64,000 nt of DNA from Diphasiastrum complanatum (Eukaryota; Streptophyta; Lycopodiopsida; Lycopodiales; Lycopodiaceae). Numbering within the stretch: the stretch's first letter is position 1; each line of letters starts with the position of its first letter. The notes beneath the pieces are model-generated. The model did no database searches, was not told where the DNA came from, and saw only the letters and a list, made by a program, of their open reading frames with translations. The stretch spans positions 639,987-703,986 of the forward strand of contig CM055100.1 of NCBI GenBank assembly GCA_029204225.1, written 5' to 3'. A program made the translations under genes and the position numbers. Below, one piece after another: positions 48,251 through 59,639 of the stretch.

Positions 48251-49168
48251 TGTTGCGCCGGCGCCTCAAAGGGCGCTGGGACTTGAGCGGTTTCCCCAAC
48301 ACGCGCTTAAGTCTAACATTCATCCATCATGCACTTACGTAAAAGCCAACTCAGAATCGTAACAAGCTTAACCATTCAGACTTAAGAAAACTGGAATCCC
48401 AACCAACCCGAAAGCCAACTCAGAATCCGTCCCCAAAAGGTAACCAAAGGCAAAGACAAGCCACACATGAAACCCAAGGCATAGTGGTCGCCAAACTGAC
48501 CAATTGGCATAGCGGCAAGCCCCATGTCGATGACAGGGACCCTTAGGCGCCAGCGACGCAAAAAGGTTGTAGTAAGGGTCCTTCCACTTGGACCAGTCCC
48601 GGAGGCGAAACCGAAATGGTAATCATCCCCAAGGATCAACTTTATTAGATTTGGAAGAGGTTACATTCATACATAGACTGACCGGTCTCGGGGCCACCAA
48701 CACGTGCTGGGCATTGTGCCTGGCTCGTGCTGGTAGAGGGAGCTGAGACCTGGCGACTGGATTCCTGGCGCTGGTTGAGCTGCCCAAGTTTCTGTCTGCC
48801 GGACTCCCCCTATAGTTCTGCTGTGATTCGGCGCACCCCCTCTGTTCTGAAACATAGTGCTTTCTGGTAAAGCACGCTTTTTGGGACTTAGTTTTTATTT
48901 TGCTGATTAAGCCTGGCAAGCCTGGCAGAATCAGTCTGGCTCCCGAACATGGGTCCCGGGAACCGTTCCGGTGGCAGAATCAACTTGCTTCCTGACTAGG
49001 CCATGACTCGAGCTCCAGAGCTAGCTCATGACTTGTGACTACTTGACCGGCTCACCACAGGTCGGAGGCTCAGTCCTTGACGTTCTAACTTGCTCTGGGA
49101 CTTTAGGGAGTGTCACCCCTTAGAGTCTTACAGGGCACGTTGGGTGCACCTGAGTCAACTTTACAACA
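48251..49168 (-). repeat. 5' LTR of the chromovirus
   Basis: 918 bp, with two transitions relative to the other LTR. The perfect GTGCTTT hairpin is at 48857-48875. Followed by the ACACC target duplication. Confidence 0.97.
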
Positions 49169-49173
49169 ACACC

Positions 49174-50780
49174 AAAAGCAGGTTCACTCTTTTTTAGTCA
49201 GGGTTTCAATCCAATAAGATTTGGTGTCATGTACTCCTATATTTGGAGGTTCCTTTTTTTATTCTATACATTCTAATCCTAATTCTTTCCAAGACTGGAG
49301 CTCTATTTTCCTATTATTTGACTCTTGTTTAGATTGTAGGAAGATGCCATGTTTTCACAAACTAGTCTGCACTTAGACATTTAAGACTTCTGAATCATTT
49401 ACAATTGACTTGAGTAATTGGATTATTCCTGATTTGAAGTTAATTGGTTGAATAAGCAGTGTGAAGAGAATTCATCGGGAACTGTTTATTTGGATCTATA
49501 TTGCTTATAAGACAGAAGATTTGTGAGTCATCTGGATTCTTTTATGAGAGTTGTGTGCAAAGAATATAGAGGATTCTTGATATAGAATATTTCTTGATTG
49601 AGGAATATCCTAAGTTATTGACTGTATCTCAGAGAGCTCATTTTTGGATGACAAAGTCTAACTAATATCAAGGATGACCCTTGAATTCAGTTGGAATTCA
49701 ATTGAACTTTGTAATATCTAGATGTTCTAGGTGATTTTATAAAGTTTATATTGTTAAAGGCGGATTATTTGGTTGATTGTACAATTTGGAACTCATAATC
49801 TGGTTAAGAATTGGGTTGGGAGAATATTTTTGGAATCTGGTAATTTTCCTTGTGGAAAAGATTTTAGAATGTTTCTTATATTTCTTTGTGTGTATGTTGT
49901 GCATATACTCTAGTATCATTTAATGATAAAGTATGATTTTGGAATTTTATAAATTATGATTAATGAATCATAAGATTCTAAATGTTATGATTGAGGAATC
50001 ATAAATGGATACTTAGTGGACATTAGAAGATTATATGGGAATATGATTATTCTTAAGATAGTGAGTAATTCTTGATCAATTGGAAAAGTTAAGGATTTAG
50101 ATCTGTTATTTGTCTGTACATACTTGAGATTGTGTGGATCTCACAGGCATGTTCTTTAAGTAATTTGTTTACTTATGAGAAATTTGCTTATTTTAGTAGA
50201 TGAAATTCTACTACAGATTGTAGTCAAGGGATGCTTGTGTACTGTTTTCAGCCTAAATCTTTGGTTAATTAGGAGACAAACAAGTCTATCAAGGTTGAAG
50301 GTTGCTATTTTCTTACATATGTTGCTAGGAATAAGAGTATCTAACGTACTCAGGATTGAGTTAAAAGTTTTTTTTTTTCTTAATGGATCTCTTAAGAGAT
50401 TTTGGTGGAATGAGTTTTTGTACTTTAGTTTCTGAAAAAATTCTAAGTGTATTTGTACCAAGAAGCATGTATGACAGGTCTACAAGTAATTGTGGATAGT
50501 CAACATAATTATTTGGTTCTTTAATTTTTGGACATTGATTTTCAATGAAAGGTGACTTTTCACTCAGATATTTATGTAAATTGAGGTTACATGAAGGTGA
50601 TGTTACTAGATTGGAAAGAATTAAGCACAATAGCAAAATTTATCTCTTAGTGTACTTCTAAAGGTAGATATAGTATTTCAGTGAAGAGATAGATAATTTG
50701 AAAATTATTTCATCTCTAAGTACTTATTTGATATTGAAGTCAGACTAAGGATTGATTTTTAGGGTAAAAGTGAAAGTTAA
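49174..50780. other. AT-rich sequence flanking the chromovirus
   Basis: Open frames at 50156-50636 are AT-rich and unconvincing. The stretch may include highly decayed gypsy internal sequence, since gypsy C-terminal text follows, but I cannot demonstrate it. Confidence 0.35.
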
Positions 50781-51155
50781 ATGATTGATTTGTTAGCTTT
50801 TGAACTTAATCTTCAGGTTTGGTCAACTGCTCATCCCGTGTATCATGTAAATTTAGTTTATATGATAATGACAATTAGATGTATTGAAGATTTTACCCAT
50901 TTGGAGGACTTGTCGCTCAATGTACCTTTGGACCCTGAAAGAGTACTCAGGAACAGAGTTAAACAATTGAGAAATTGTTTTATCTTTGAGTGCTTGCGTA
51001 GGTTGGTTGGTCAAATTGAAAATAATGATTCATGGAAAAGAGTTATAAGCATACAAATTGGCTCTTCCTTAGTTACTCGTTTTGAGGACAAAACTGGTTT
51101 AAGGGAGCCGAGGAAGAATGTTACGTCCATGTCTAGTATGTGGGATTTGGAGTAA
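50781..51155 (+). pseudogene. Ty3/gypsy pol C-terminal relic
   Basis: The plus strand reads HPVYHVNLVYMI, then LDPERVLRNRVKQLRN and SLVTRFEDKTGLREPRKNV. This resembles the FHVS.L, basic and chromodomain-like tail of gypsy polyproteins (LVTRFEDKT). Only the tail is recognisable. TGTTACGTCCATG at 51119 could be the start of its 3' LTR. Confidence 0.45.
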
Positions 51156-51744
51156 TTTTTGACATGGATAGCCGGTCACTCCAGTCTATATGATTATTGG
51201 TTATGCCTCGCCATTTCGAGCTTGGCCTGTAAAGATAATAATAATCATATGAGGGCCCAGACCTATAATTGGACATAGGAGCACTTGCATGGTGTCTGAC
51301 TGCTATAATGCAAAAATATGAGGTCAATAGCTTAATATAGGCTGCATGGGGATCCTAAGAAAAATATTCTCTCCTCTTGGAGAGAATAATTACCATGGAA
51401 ACTCGCCCATCTCCCTATTGAAATTTCAGATTCTTGAGTCAGGTTTCCTCTCCTCTCTTGCATTCATTCACGATGGTATGGGGGTGAAGTGGTTAGGGTA
51501 TTGACAAGCCATTCCTGTTGGTTGGGTGGTTTTGCTCCATAGGTGTCCTTTTGATTGTTTTGCAACATGATTTAGTCTGATCTTCATAAGGCGATTCTCA
51601 TACAACTACACATATGATATAAAATGAGTTGAAAAAATACAAGTTCAACTACCTTCAGGAACGATTGGAAACATAAAGGATGTGTTTTAAGTACCAGCAA
51701 TCAAGAAAGACTTACTCTCAGTATCAGCTATTGCTAGGCAACAC
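51156..51744. other. Possible LTR remnant, no gene
   Basis: Non-coding, located after the gypsy tail. It contains GGAGAGAATA/TATTCTCTCC inverted sequence near 51365-51390. LTR identity is inferred from position only. Confidence 0.3.
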
Positions 51745-53733
51745 ATGGTGGTGCAGTTTGATGAAGAGCGGTGTCTCATCAAGAAGAAAGATAATGAAGT
51801 AGTAGATGAGGGCATATCTGTAGGGCGGTTGTACACAATTCAGGCTCAGGTGGTGGATCATCATGCAAAGTGTTGCAGATATTGGATCAATGCTTCTTGG
51901 TTTCCAAGGGGAGGCTCGAACCTGGGACCAAAGAAACTTTGGATGCCAAGCTAACCAGTTGAGCCAACCCCGTTGGGTAGATATTGGATCAATGAGTAAG
52001 TTATGGAACGAAAGGTTTGGACATCTGAATTACAAGAGTCTACAAGTCTTGAATAAATACAACATGGTTACAAGTTTACATCAAGTTGTTTTTTATCACA
52101 AGGTTTGTGAAGATTGTCTTAGGAAAGCATCATATGAAGAAATTTTTGCCTAGTACGTTTAGGGCAAAAAATGTTCTAGAACTTGTTCATACAGATTTAT
52201 GTGGTCCTATGAGGACTCAATCTTATGGAGGAGCAAATTACTTCATGGTGTTTATGGATGACTATTCTAGAAAAACATGGATCTATCTTTAGAAGAATAA
52301 GAGTGAAGCTTTCAAGTATCTCACATGGTTTAAGACACAGGTGGAGAAAGAAACAGATACACAAATCAAGATACTTAGCTCGGACAAAGGGGGCAAGTAA
52401 AGTTTCTACGGAATTTCAGGTGTTTTGCAAGGATCATGGTATAAAAAGACAATTTGCAAACACAGATACGCCTCAACAAAATGGAGTTGCGAAAAGAAAG
52501 AATTGATCTATAGTGGAAACTGCAAGGAGTATGCTCAAAAGTAAAAGATATTCCAAATATGTTTTGTGGTAAAGCAGTTAAGACGGCGGTTTATCTTTTG
52601 AATCGAAGTCCTACAAAGGTTGTAGAGAATCGAACTCCAGAGGAAGCTTACACAAGTCGGAAGCAAGATGTAAGTCATTTGAGAGTGTTTGGGAGTATTG
52701 CTTATTCTTACATACTTAAGGATTCAAAGAGCAAATTGGATTCTTAGGTGACCAAGTGGTTTTTCTTGGTTATGATAATCAAGAGAAGGGATATAGGTTA
52801 TATGACTTGGAGGGTAAGAAAATAATCATAAGTAGGGATGTAGTCTTTGATGAGGAGGCAACTCATAAAGATATAGAGATATATTTTGATAAGAATCAAG
52901 ATGGAGGAATCCCTAAATTACGTGACGAGTTATTACAGGAACATGAATTGACACATGTATCGCGACTATGCCAATCCAAAAACCTAGCGTGACTTTGGTT
53001 GAGATAGGAAAGAGAAAGGAGAGATCAAGTATATGGGATACTTATTCACCTCCTACTTCACCAGGCAGAAAGCATCCTACATCAGAAGCTAGAACATTGC
53101 CTAGATGGTACAATGAAACTATCAAGGATAGTGTCATTATGGAACAGGGAGAGTCCAGTACGTATGGAACTAGAAGATCGACTAGACTTGAAAAGCAACA
53201 TGAAGATCAAGATGACAAGAGATTCAATAGGAGAATCATCATGAAGATGGGGATGTACATTTTGCATATATGGCCACAATATTAGAAACCAAGGATCCAT
53301 CTACTTTCAAGGAAAAAGCTATGGATGAGGAGTACGACTAAATCATGAAGAACAAGACTTGGAGACTTGTTCAGTTACCTACAAGTAAAAAGGCCATTGG
53401 ATGCAAGTGGGTCTATAGAACTAAGTACAAATCAGATGGTTCTATAGATAAACATAAGGCAAGATTGGTGGCAAAAGGTTATGCTCAACAAGAAGGGATT
53501 GACTATGAGGAAACTTTTGCACCAATTGCTAAGTCTACTACTATGAGGAGTATTTTATCATTGGCAGCTCAATTTGGATGGGATATTCAACAAATGGATG
53601 TAAAGAGTGCATTCTTGAATGGATTTCTAGAGGAAGAAGTCTACATGGAGTAGACAGAGGGATACATAGTAGCAGGACATGAAGACAAGGTTTCCAGGTT
53701 GGACAAGGCACTATATGGACTTAAGCAGTACAC
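51745..53733 (+). pseudogene. Ty1/copia pol relic carrying a SINE insertion
   Basis: Pre-integrase text at 51745-51876, interrupted by an 86-bp tRNA-like insertion, resumes at 51979 (MSKLWNERFGHLNYKSLQ). Integrase follows (LELVHTDLCGPMRTQSYGG, YFMVFMDDYSRKTWIYL), with SSDKGGK where SDNGGE is expected. The later parts are DVSHLRVFGSIAYSYI, VVFLGYDNQEKGYRLYD and RT (CKWVYRTKYKSDGSIDKHKA, QMDVKSAFLNGFLEEEVYME). RT breaks off after KALYGLKQ near 53733, before YVDD. TAG/TAA stops and frame shifts are frequent. Confidence 0.8.
51893..51978 (-). mobile_element. 86-bp tRNA-derived SINE, copy 2, with 16-bp target duplication
   Basis: Flanked by perfect 16-bp repeats AGATATTGGATCAATG at 51877-51892 and 51979-51994. 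The minus strand has an A box TGGCTCAACTGG and a B box GGTTCGAGCC with tRNA-like spacing, and ends GGAAACCAAGAAG. Without it the copia frame runs ADIGSMSKLWNERFGH, which confirms a clean insertion. It is too degenerate in the D and T arms to be a tRNA gene. The long target duplication points to LINE-type retroposition. Confidence 0.85.
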
Positions 53734-54540
53734 GAGAATTGACACATGCTTTGAGGAGCTTGGCTTTCAGAGAAGTAGTTCGTGTGCAAAAAGTACAAAA
53801 AGGACCAAGAGTGGATCCTAATCTGATCCTCAAGAGGGATTGGTTGTCAGATTACTTGATCTATCAATCTACTTTAGATTAAGATCAATCTAGATCAATT
53901 CTAGACACAAAATCCTAACAAGAACAATCATTAATTGAAGGTAAGTGTACTTTATGGTTTCACACGTGTGAAAAACTGTCTGAGTACGGACTCCAACCTG
54001 AAAATCAAGTACACATGGATAGAACCTCAAAACAATCAAAACAAATGTAGACAAATGGAGAGAATCACTCAAAATTGCTTCCAAAACCAGGATTGGTGTC
54101 TCACATTGATTATGGCCAAATGTGGCTCTATATATACAATAAGTGGGAGCTCATGGTACTGATCATCCCTATGATCCCACATGTGTGAAGGTGCTTTGTC
54201 ATATGATGATTCATCATGCAAAACTGACACTTTGACAAAACCTTCTTTTTTGAGCACTTTTGGTCCATTTTCCTTCTATATGGAGATCTACTTGGAAATC
54301 TTCTAGAAGTCAAAATTCGCCTACTTCAGCTTATTCCACACATGTGAGCTGTCCTCTACACATGGGATATGACACCTAACCAAAGGATGTGGCTCATGCA
54401 ATCAATAGATTGATGCCATGTGTCATATGTCTAGAAAACTAGTTTTTGGCCTTTTTAGCCACTAGAACTTGAATTAAATCATATGTACAACCTATATGAT
54501 TATGGTACATAGGAAGAGAGAAGCAATTACAAGTTGATGA
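53734..54540. repeat. LTR-like sequence with CACACGTGTG palindromes
   Basis: Contains a perfect 16-bp palindrome TTTCACACGTGTGAAA at 53958-53973 and CACATGTG at 54178-54185 and 54339-54346. The layout resembles the copia LTR at 34808-35640. Non-coding; boundaries unknown. Confidence 0.45.
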
Positions 54541-54559
54541 TTGTTTAATTTCTATTGCC

Positions 54560-54850
54560 CTTATTACTACCTTAAGTTTGATGATGTTCCTTCAAGTGTG
54601 AATGAAACTGTAGCAACAAAAGAGTGATTTGATGTAATGAAAAATGAGGTGAGTATATGATGCATTGTTTGAGATACTTGTAAAATTATTGATCCTCCAT
54701 CAAAGATACAAAATGTTATTGTTTGCAAATGGGTCTTTAAGATAAACCTTAATCAAGATGGTAGTGTGAACAATTATAAAACAAGACTAGTTGCCAAGGG
54801 ATATGCTCAATTCAAGGGGATTGACTATGATGAAACACTTGATTTTGTCA
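54560..54850 (+). pseudogene. Ty1/copia RT fragment
   Basis: Reads ETVATKE, FDVMKNE, CKWVFKINLNQDGSV, NNYKTRLVAKGYAQFKGIDYDET, the start of copia RT, with stops before and an end near 54850. Confidence 0.7.
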
Positions 54851-55200
54851 TAGTTTGTGGTGGTGATTTCATTAACTCACATGCTTTTAGTGATTTACTG
54901 CCTTTGCAACATTTGTTAAAAAATGAGAAACATGAAGCCGTACATCTATCTTCACCGACATTTTCTCCAAAAAAGTGGGATTGAAGTCAAACTATGTCTA
55001 TTCTTTTCACTTACTTGACCATAAATGAGACTCTATTTTGGCTAAATAACAATCATTTAAAAGCATTGCAAGAATCAATTTCATTCAGAATTGCAATAAT
55101 CAATTTTTATTCAGAATACAAGAATCAATTTCATCAATGACAACATCTTGCAATTCATCTCCTCTTAGATGATTTTCATCATCACTCTTACTTTCAAAAA

Positions 55201-56667
55201 TTATTTCAAGTCACTTGCAATAAAATGAAAAACATTATAGCATAGCATGTGCACCTGCTCACAGTGACGAGGCAACACCAATGTGTCAAAGGACTCCATG
55301 CTCAATGTTTTTGATGAATCAATCGCAAAAAATCCACTTGGATCCAATTTTACGGTTGCATTTGGCCCTCTACAAACTACCTTGAACCATTTCACATCAA
55401 ATAAAAAATAGTGTCCACTTTCACCAAATGACACATCATAAGCATGATCTTCACCATCCTTTATCCAATATTCTTTTTTGGTGTTTGATTCTTTTAGATC
55501 GTGCCTTGCAGCAATGGTATCTTTTTCACCAATCAAGTGTTTCCAAATAGATTCACCCACATTTTTAAATATGTGCATGGGATCAAGTAGGTGATTAATC
55601 AAAAGGTTATTCCAATATTCCAAACGATGAAATATAGATAATCTTTTCATACCATCGATTGGCTTTGCTTGAGATTCCTCCCATAGTATTCGCCAATCTT
55701 TCATGGACATCCTCAACTCTTCCTCCAAAACATCTTTTATGAGTGTCTCTGAATGGATGGCCTTCATGCAAGTATTTATGATGATTTTCATAAACCACTT
55801 TTTTGAGACTAAAAGAGTATCTTCCCACAAGATTTGGCCTGCACAAAAAACAAGCATTTTTTCCAGCCGCTTGAAAGCCTGCCCAACAAATGGATACTAT
55901 CAATCACTATTAAAAAAAAGAAATGTTAAAGAATAATTATAGCCATTGTAATATATCATGTAAATGTCAAGAATTACTAGTTGTATGTAATTGTAAACAA
56001 ACTCCTATGTACACAAGATAGACATTGTTTGAATGATTACCTGAACATTCACCTAATCCTAGATAGTCATGCATTGTCCACATTACAAGGGCATGTAGTG
56101 TAAACTCCCTCTCATGTAAGGGGCGCGAAATGTCATATGCTTTTATCCCCTTCCACAAATCTTCCAACTCGTCAATAAGCGGCTCAAGATATACATCCAT
56201 GTTCTTAACCTTGCGTTGGCCAGGAATTAAAAGTGCCAATATAATGTGTCCCTTTTTTGTACTCAACCAAGGAGGAATATTATAATCTACCAAGCAAATA
56301 GGCCCAATGGACCACGTAGTTGCTCGTACACCAAAGGGGTTCACACCATCTGTTGCAAGACCAAATCTCACATTTCTTGACTCATTGGCAAAGCTTGGAT
56401 ACTCTTTGTTGATGTGTTTCCATGCAGGTGAATCTGAAGGTACCCTCATCATCCCATTTGTAGAGGTATGGTGTGCATGCCAGTGATAAGTTGTGCAAGA
56501 GCTCTACAACGAAATAAACGTTGCAATCGTGGAATTACTGGAAAATGTCATAAAACTTTGCACGGAATGGTTGCCCCTTGCGAATCATCTCTATATCGAA
56601 GAGTATCACAAATGGGACATCTCTTGAGTGATTCGTACCTTCCTCGATATAAAATACAATCTTGCTA
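55201..56667 (-). pseudogene. CACTA (En/Spm) TNP2-type transposase relic
   Basis: On the minus strand from about 56667: DCILYRGRYESLKRCPICDT, KVL.HFPVIPRLQRLFRCRA, then 56452-55967 (DSPAWKHINKEYP, FGLATDGVNPFG, VDYNIPPWLSTKKGHIILA, LPLIDELEDLWKGI-like). After a gap come 55903-55607 and 55857-55201 (LEYWNNLLINHLLDPMHIFKNV). This is the order of the Transposase_21/TNP2 family. Frame changes, stops and lack of recognised CACTA termini show it is inactive. It abuts a copia integrase cut at about 56667. Confidence 0.75.
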
Positions 56668-58362
56668 ACAAAAGTTCTTGAATTGTGTACTAGTGTCTTC
56701 TCCACCATTATTAGATCTCAAAACTTTGATTTTTTGTCCTGTCTGTGTTTCAGCTAAACTTTTAAAATCTTTGAAAACTGTAAACACTTCAGACTTTTTT
56801 TCAAGAAATAGACAAAGGTCATGTGTGTGTAATCAATAATGAATGTAACGAAGTATTGCAGACTTGATATAGACGAAACTTTCATACGTCCACATAGATT
56901 GCTATGTATCAGGCCAAGAACCTCCTTTGCTCATAATCCTTCGAATCTGAATGGTTCACGTTGTTGCTTGCCCTTCAAACATGATTCACATAGACTGGTC
57001 TTTCTGTCAATTACATTCATGCCTTCTGCCATTTTGCTTCTAGACATTCTGTAGAGTGTGCTCATATTGCAATGACACATCCTCTTATGCCATAGTTTGT
57101 TCTTGCTTTCTTCATCTGAGGCGAGAAGAACTTGATCTATAAGATCTAGGATACTTGTTTGATACAAGTTTCTCTTTCTTTCAGCTATCACTAGGATCTG
57201 GTTGGTTTCACAGTCCTTTATGTGACATTCATTACTATTGAAAGTAACATTCAGTCCCATATCAGTGATCTTTGCTACTGATAGCAGATCACTTTTCAAT
57301 GTGGGAATGTGTAGAATTCCCTCAATCTTTGTAGCCAGATGCGGTCTTCATATGTAGAGTTCATGTCCCTTCGACATGGTGCTTGTTGTTATCTCCAAGG
57401 ATAACTTCTTTGTCCCCATTGGAGGTCTTGTAGTCCTTCAGGAGTATCATTTTGCACGTGATGTGTGATGTGGCTCCTGATTCTATGATGATCTTAAGAT
57501 TTGAGTGTGCATTTTGCACATCTCTTGTTGTCATAGCTTGCTCTGGTTCTTCCTCTTGATGGGATGATTCTGTAGTATGGGCCTTGTCTTTGTTCTTGTT
57601 TTTGGGATTGAACCAACAATCGAATGTTGGGTGTCCCTTCTTCTTACAATGAATGCAGATGTTGTTGGGATTTCCCCAACAATCTTTCTCTAAGCGTCCT
57701 TTCTTCTTATAGTAATTGCATATTGCAGATGGTCTTGAGTTGGATTCAACTCTTGTTGAAGAAGTGCTTGGCCTTTGCAATCTTGCTTTCTGTTTTCTTC
57801 TGACAATGGATGCTTGGTCCTCGCTGTCTTGAGAGTCAGTTTGATCTCTCATGATGACTTCATCCTTTACAGCTTTAACAACATCACTGAATGTCATGTT
57901 AGGTGTCTTTATGAGTATTGACCTCAAGCTGTAGTAAGTAGATGGTAGAGTTCTTATGAAGTATAAGAACTGCTGCTCTGGTGGAATCACGTGATTTTGA
58001 TCTACAACTACCAGCTGATCAAAGATTGCTTTCATCTTCCCTACATGCTTGTCTAGATCATTTCCGTTCCACTTCATGTTCAGAAGCTGATTGTTGAGAT
58101 GTAAGATCTTTGCACTTGTCATGTGCTCATGTTTGGCCTGTAGCCTTTCCCACATTTCGTGGCTAGTCTCGTAGTCCACGGTGGTCATCATGATTTCTTC
58201 TGCAAGCGACAGAGTGATTAGAGCCATCACTCTATCGCTCTTCTTTCTCCATTCAGCCGAATTCTGTTGTGGTCTTACTTCAGACCATCCACTACGCTCC
58301 ATAGGCCTTCTCCTCTGAGTAGCATTTGCACTCGTGTTTCCAGACAACATAGTTGCTGCCAT
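56668..58362 (-). pseudogene. Ty1/copia gag-protease-integrase relic
   Basis: The gag segment 58362-57361 is open for 333 codons. It has a gag domain (SLAEEIMMTTVDYETSHEMW, LHLNNQLLNMKW, FIRTLPSTYYSLRSIL), an imperfect knuckle (CNYYKKKGRLEKDC) and a good one (CIHCKKKGHPTFDC). The protease motif reads IIESGATSHIT, with Glu for the catalytic Asp. Pre-integrase text at 57299-56931 has LWHKRMCHCNMS and CESCLKGKQQREPF. The integrase core continues to about 56668, with RSNNGGE again carrying Asn for the catalytic Asp. It is then truncated by the CACTA relic. Confidence 0.8.
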
Positions 58363-58379
58363 TGAACACGCTTACAACC

Positions 58380-58739
58380 TTCTGTTGTAGGTGGATCTAT
58401 CCTATGAAGGCTAAATCGGAAGTTTTTCAATGTTTCAAAGATTTTCTAGCAATAGTGGAAAATAAGTTTGGGCATTCTTTGAAGACCCTACACACCGATC
58501 GAGGAGGGGAATACATTAAGAATACATTCGGTGCATTTCTTCGAGAAAAGTGAATTCTACATCAAATGACAACTCCCTATACGGCTCAACAAAATGGTGT
58601 TGTCAAGCAAAAGAACCGCACACTTATAGAGATGGCCGTTGCATGCTCAAAGCAAAGGGACTGCTTCACAAGTTTTGGGCTGAAGCGGGTATTGTCATCT
58701 TGTCCTTAATTTTATTTTGTAGTGCTCTAATATCACTGA
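58380..58739 (+). pseudogene. Ty1/copia integrase fragment
   Basis: Plus-strand frames read YPMKAKSEVFQCFKDF, LKTLHTDRGGEYI and TPYTAQQNGVVKQKNRTL, from the integrase core. Glu of NGVAE is lost (VVKQKN). It lies head-to-head with the minus-strand gag, within 20 bp. Confidence 0.7.
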
Positions 58740-59485
58740 AGTGAACTACTCGTTCCTGCCTCAACTACAGGTAACAAATTTAAGGATGTGAAAGCATGCA
58801 TTATTTTGCAATTGTCGCATTTTTTGAAAGGCAAAAAATGCGGAAAATGCGAAACTATGTGAATTCTACGCACTTAAGCGCATTTTAGCTCTACTAGAAA
58901 AATGCAAAAATCTCGAAGAGAGAGTGCAAAAAATGCGAAAAGTGCAAAAAACGCCAATTAGTTTCTGATACTTTGTCTTTAGATTTTGCAACCTTGTAGC
59001 TATCTACTGATTGAGAAGACAATATGATTCATTTATCAGAGTAACAATGTTCACATAAATAATACTTGTATTCATGCGTACTCAGCGCAAAACTTATAGA
59101 AAATTATCTATTGCTATATGAAAACTTCTTAAAGGAGAGTTTACAGTCTACCACATATTTGACTACAAAAATTGTTCTATTCTATTCTATGCTATCAGTT
59201 TTCCCTCTCTCTCTTCTTCTGTCTGTTGGAGAAGAAAATATATATTCTTTTATACATTTTCTTTTAAGTTGGTCTTGTAACAAAGGGGCTGCGCTTAAGC
59301 GCCGATTAGCTGCAGTTGTCTACTTCCATTTGAACAGACTGTACTTGTGGCCACCTTTGTGAGATCTGATTCGTCCCGCGTGGAAGTATCCAGGGATGAA
59401 GGAAAGGGAAGCTCATTTTCCAACAAAAAGAGGCTGATCTCTAGAAGAATTTTCCAAATTTTTTCCTATAAGGAAAAATTTGGGA
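58740..59485. repeat. Non-coding sequence with GCATTT dyads
   Basis: Perfect inverted repeat CGCATTTTTTG/CAAAAAATGCG with a 5-bp spacer at 58816-58842, and further ATGCGAAA and GTGCAAAAAA motifs to 58960. An AT-rich dyad, AAATTTTTTCC/GGAAAAATTT, lies at about 59456-59481. No gene. Confidence 0.5.
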
Positions 59486-59489
59486 CTTA

Positions 59490-59639
59490 GTCGAGAAGAA
59501 GATACTGAAGACAGTCTTCATACCCACAGAGGAAATGACAGGTGATATCTTTACAAAGTCACTCAGTAAAGCTTTGTTCAAGAAACAGCGAAGAAGATTG
59601 AGGTTAATCCAACTGCCCACTTTGAGAGAGAGCTGTAGA
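59490..59639 (+). pseudogene. Ty1/copia RNase H C-terminal fragment
   Basis: Reads FIPTEEMTGDIFTKSLSKAL and FKKQRRRLRL, the canonical end of copia RNase H, then runs into the presumed 3' LTR. Confidence 0.7.

Larger units (their letters stand above)
42894..49168 (-). mobile_element. Young chromovirus (Ty3/gypsy) lacking gag
   Basis: Complete 6275-bp element. LTRs are 42894-43811 and 48251-49168, each 918 bp, with TGTTG...CAACA ends. The 5-bp target duplication ACACC lies at 42889-42893 and 49169-49173. The primer site is at 48248-48236 and the purine tract at 43821-43812. By eye the LTRs differ at two positions (43605 G versus 48962 A; 43801 G versus 49158 A), so the insertion is recent. The only long internal ORF is pol (44053-47535). 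The roughly 700 bp between primer site and pol contain no gag-like frame. Movement therefore probably needs a Gag supplied by a relative. Confidence 0.95.

Noticed and set aside
47985-48323. 112-codon minus-strand ORF as a possible gag
   Set aside because: It begins inside the LTR, crosses the primer-binding site, contains no capsid text or CCHC knuckle, and its Cys residues come from the hairpin repeats.
51893-51978. Genuine tRNA gene on the minus strand
   Set aside because: A and B boxes are present, but the D, T and acceptor arms do not pair well, and a 16-bp target duplication shows it is a retro-inserted derivative.
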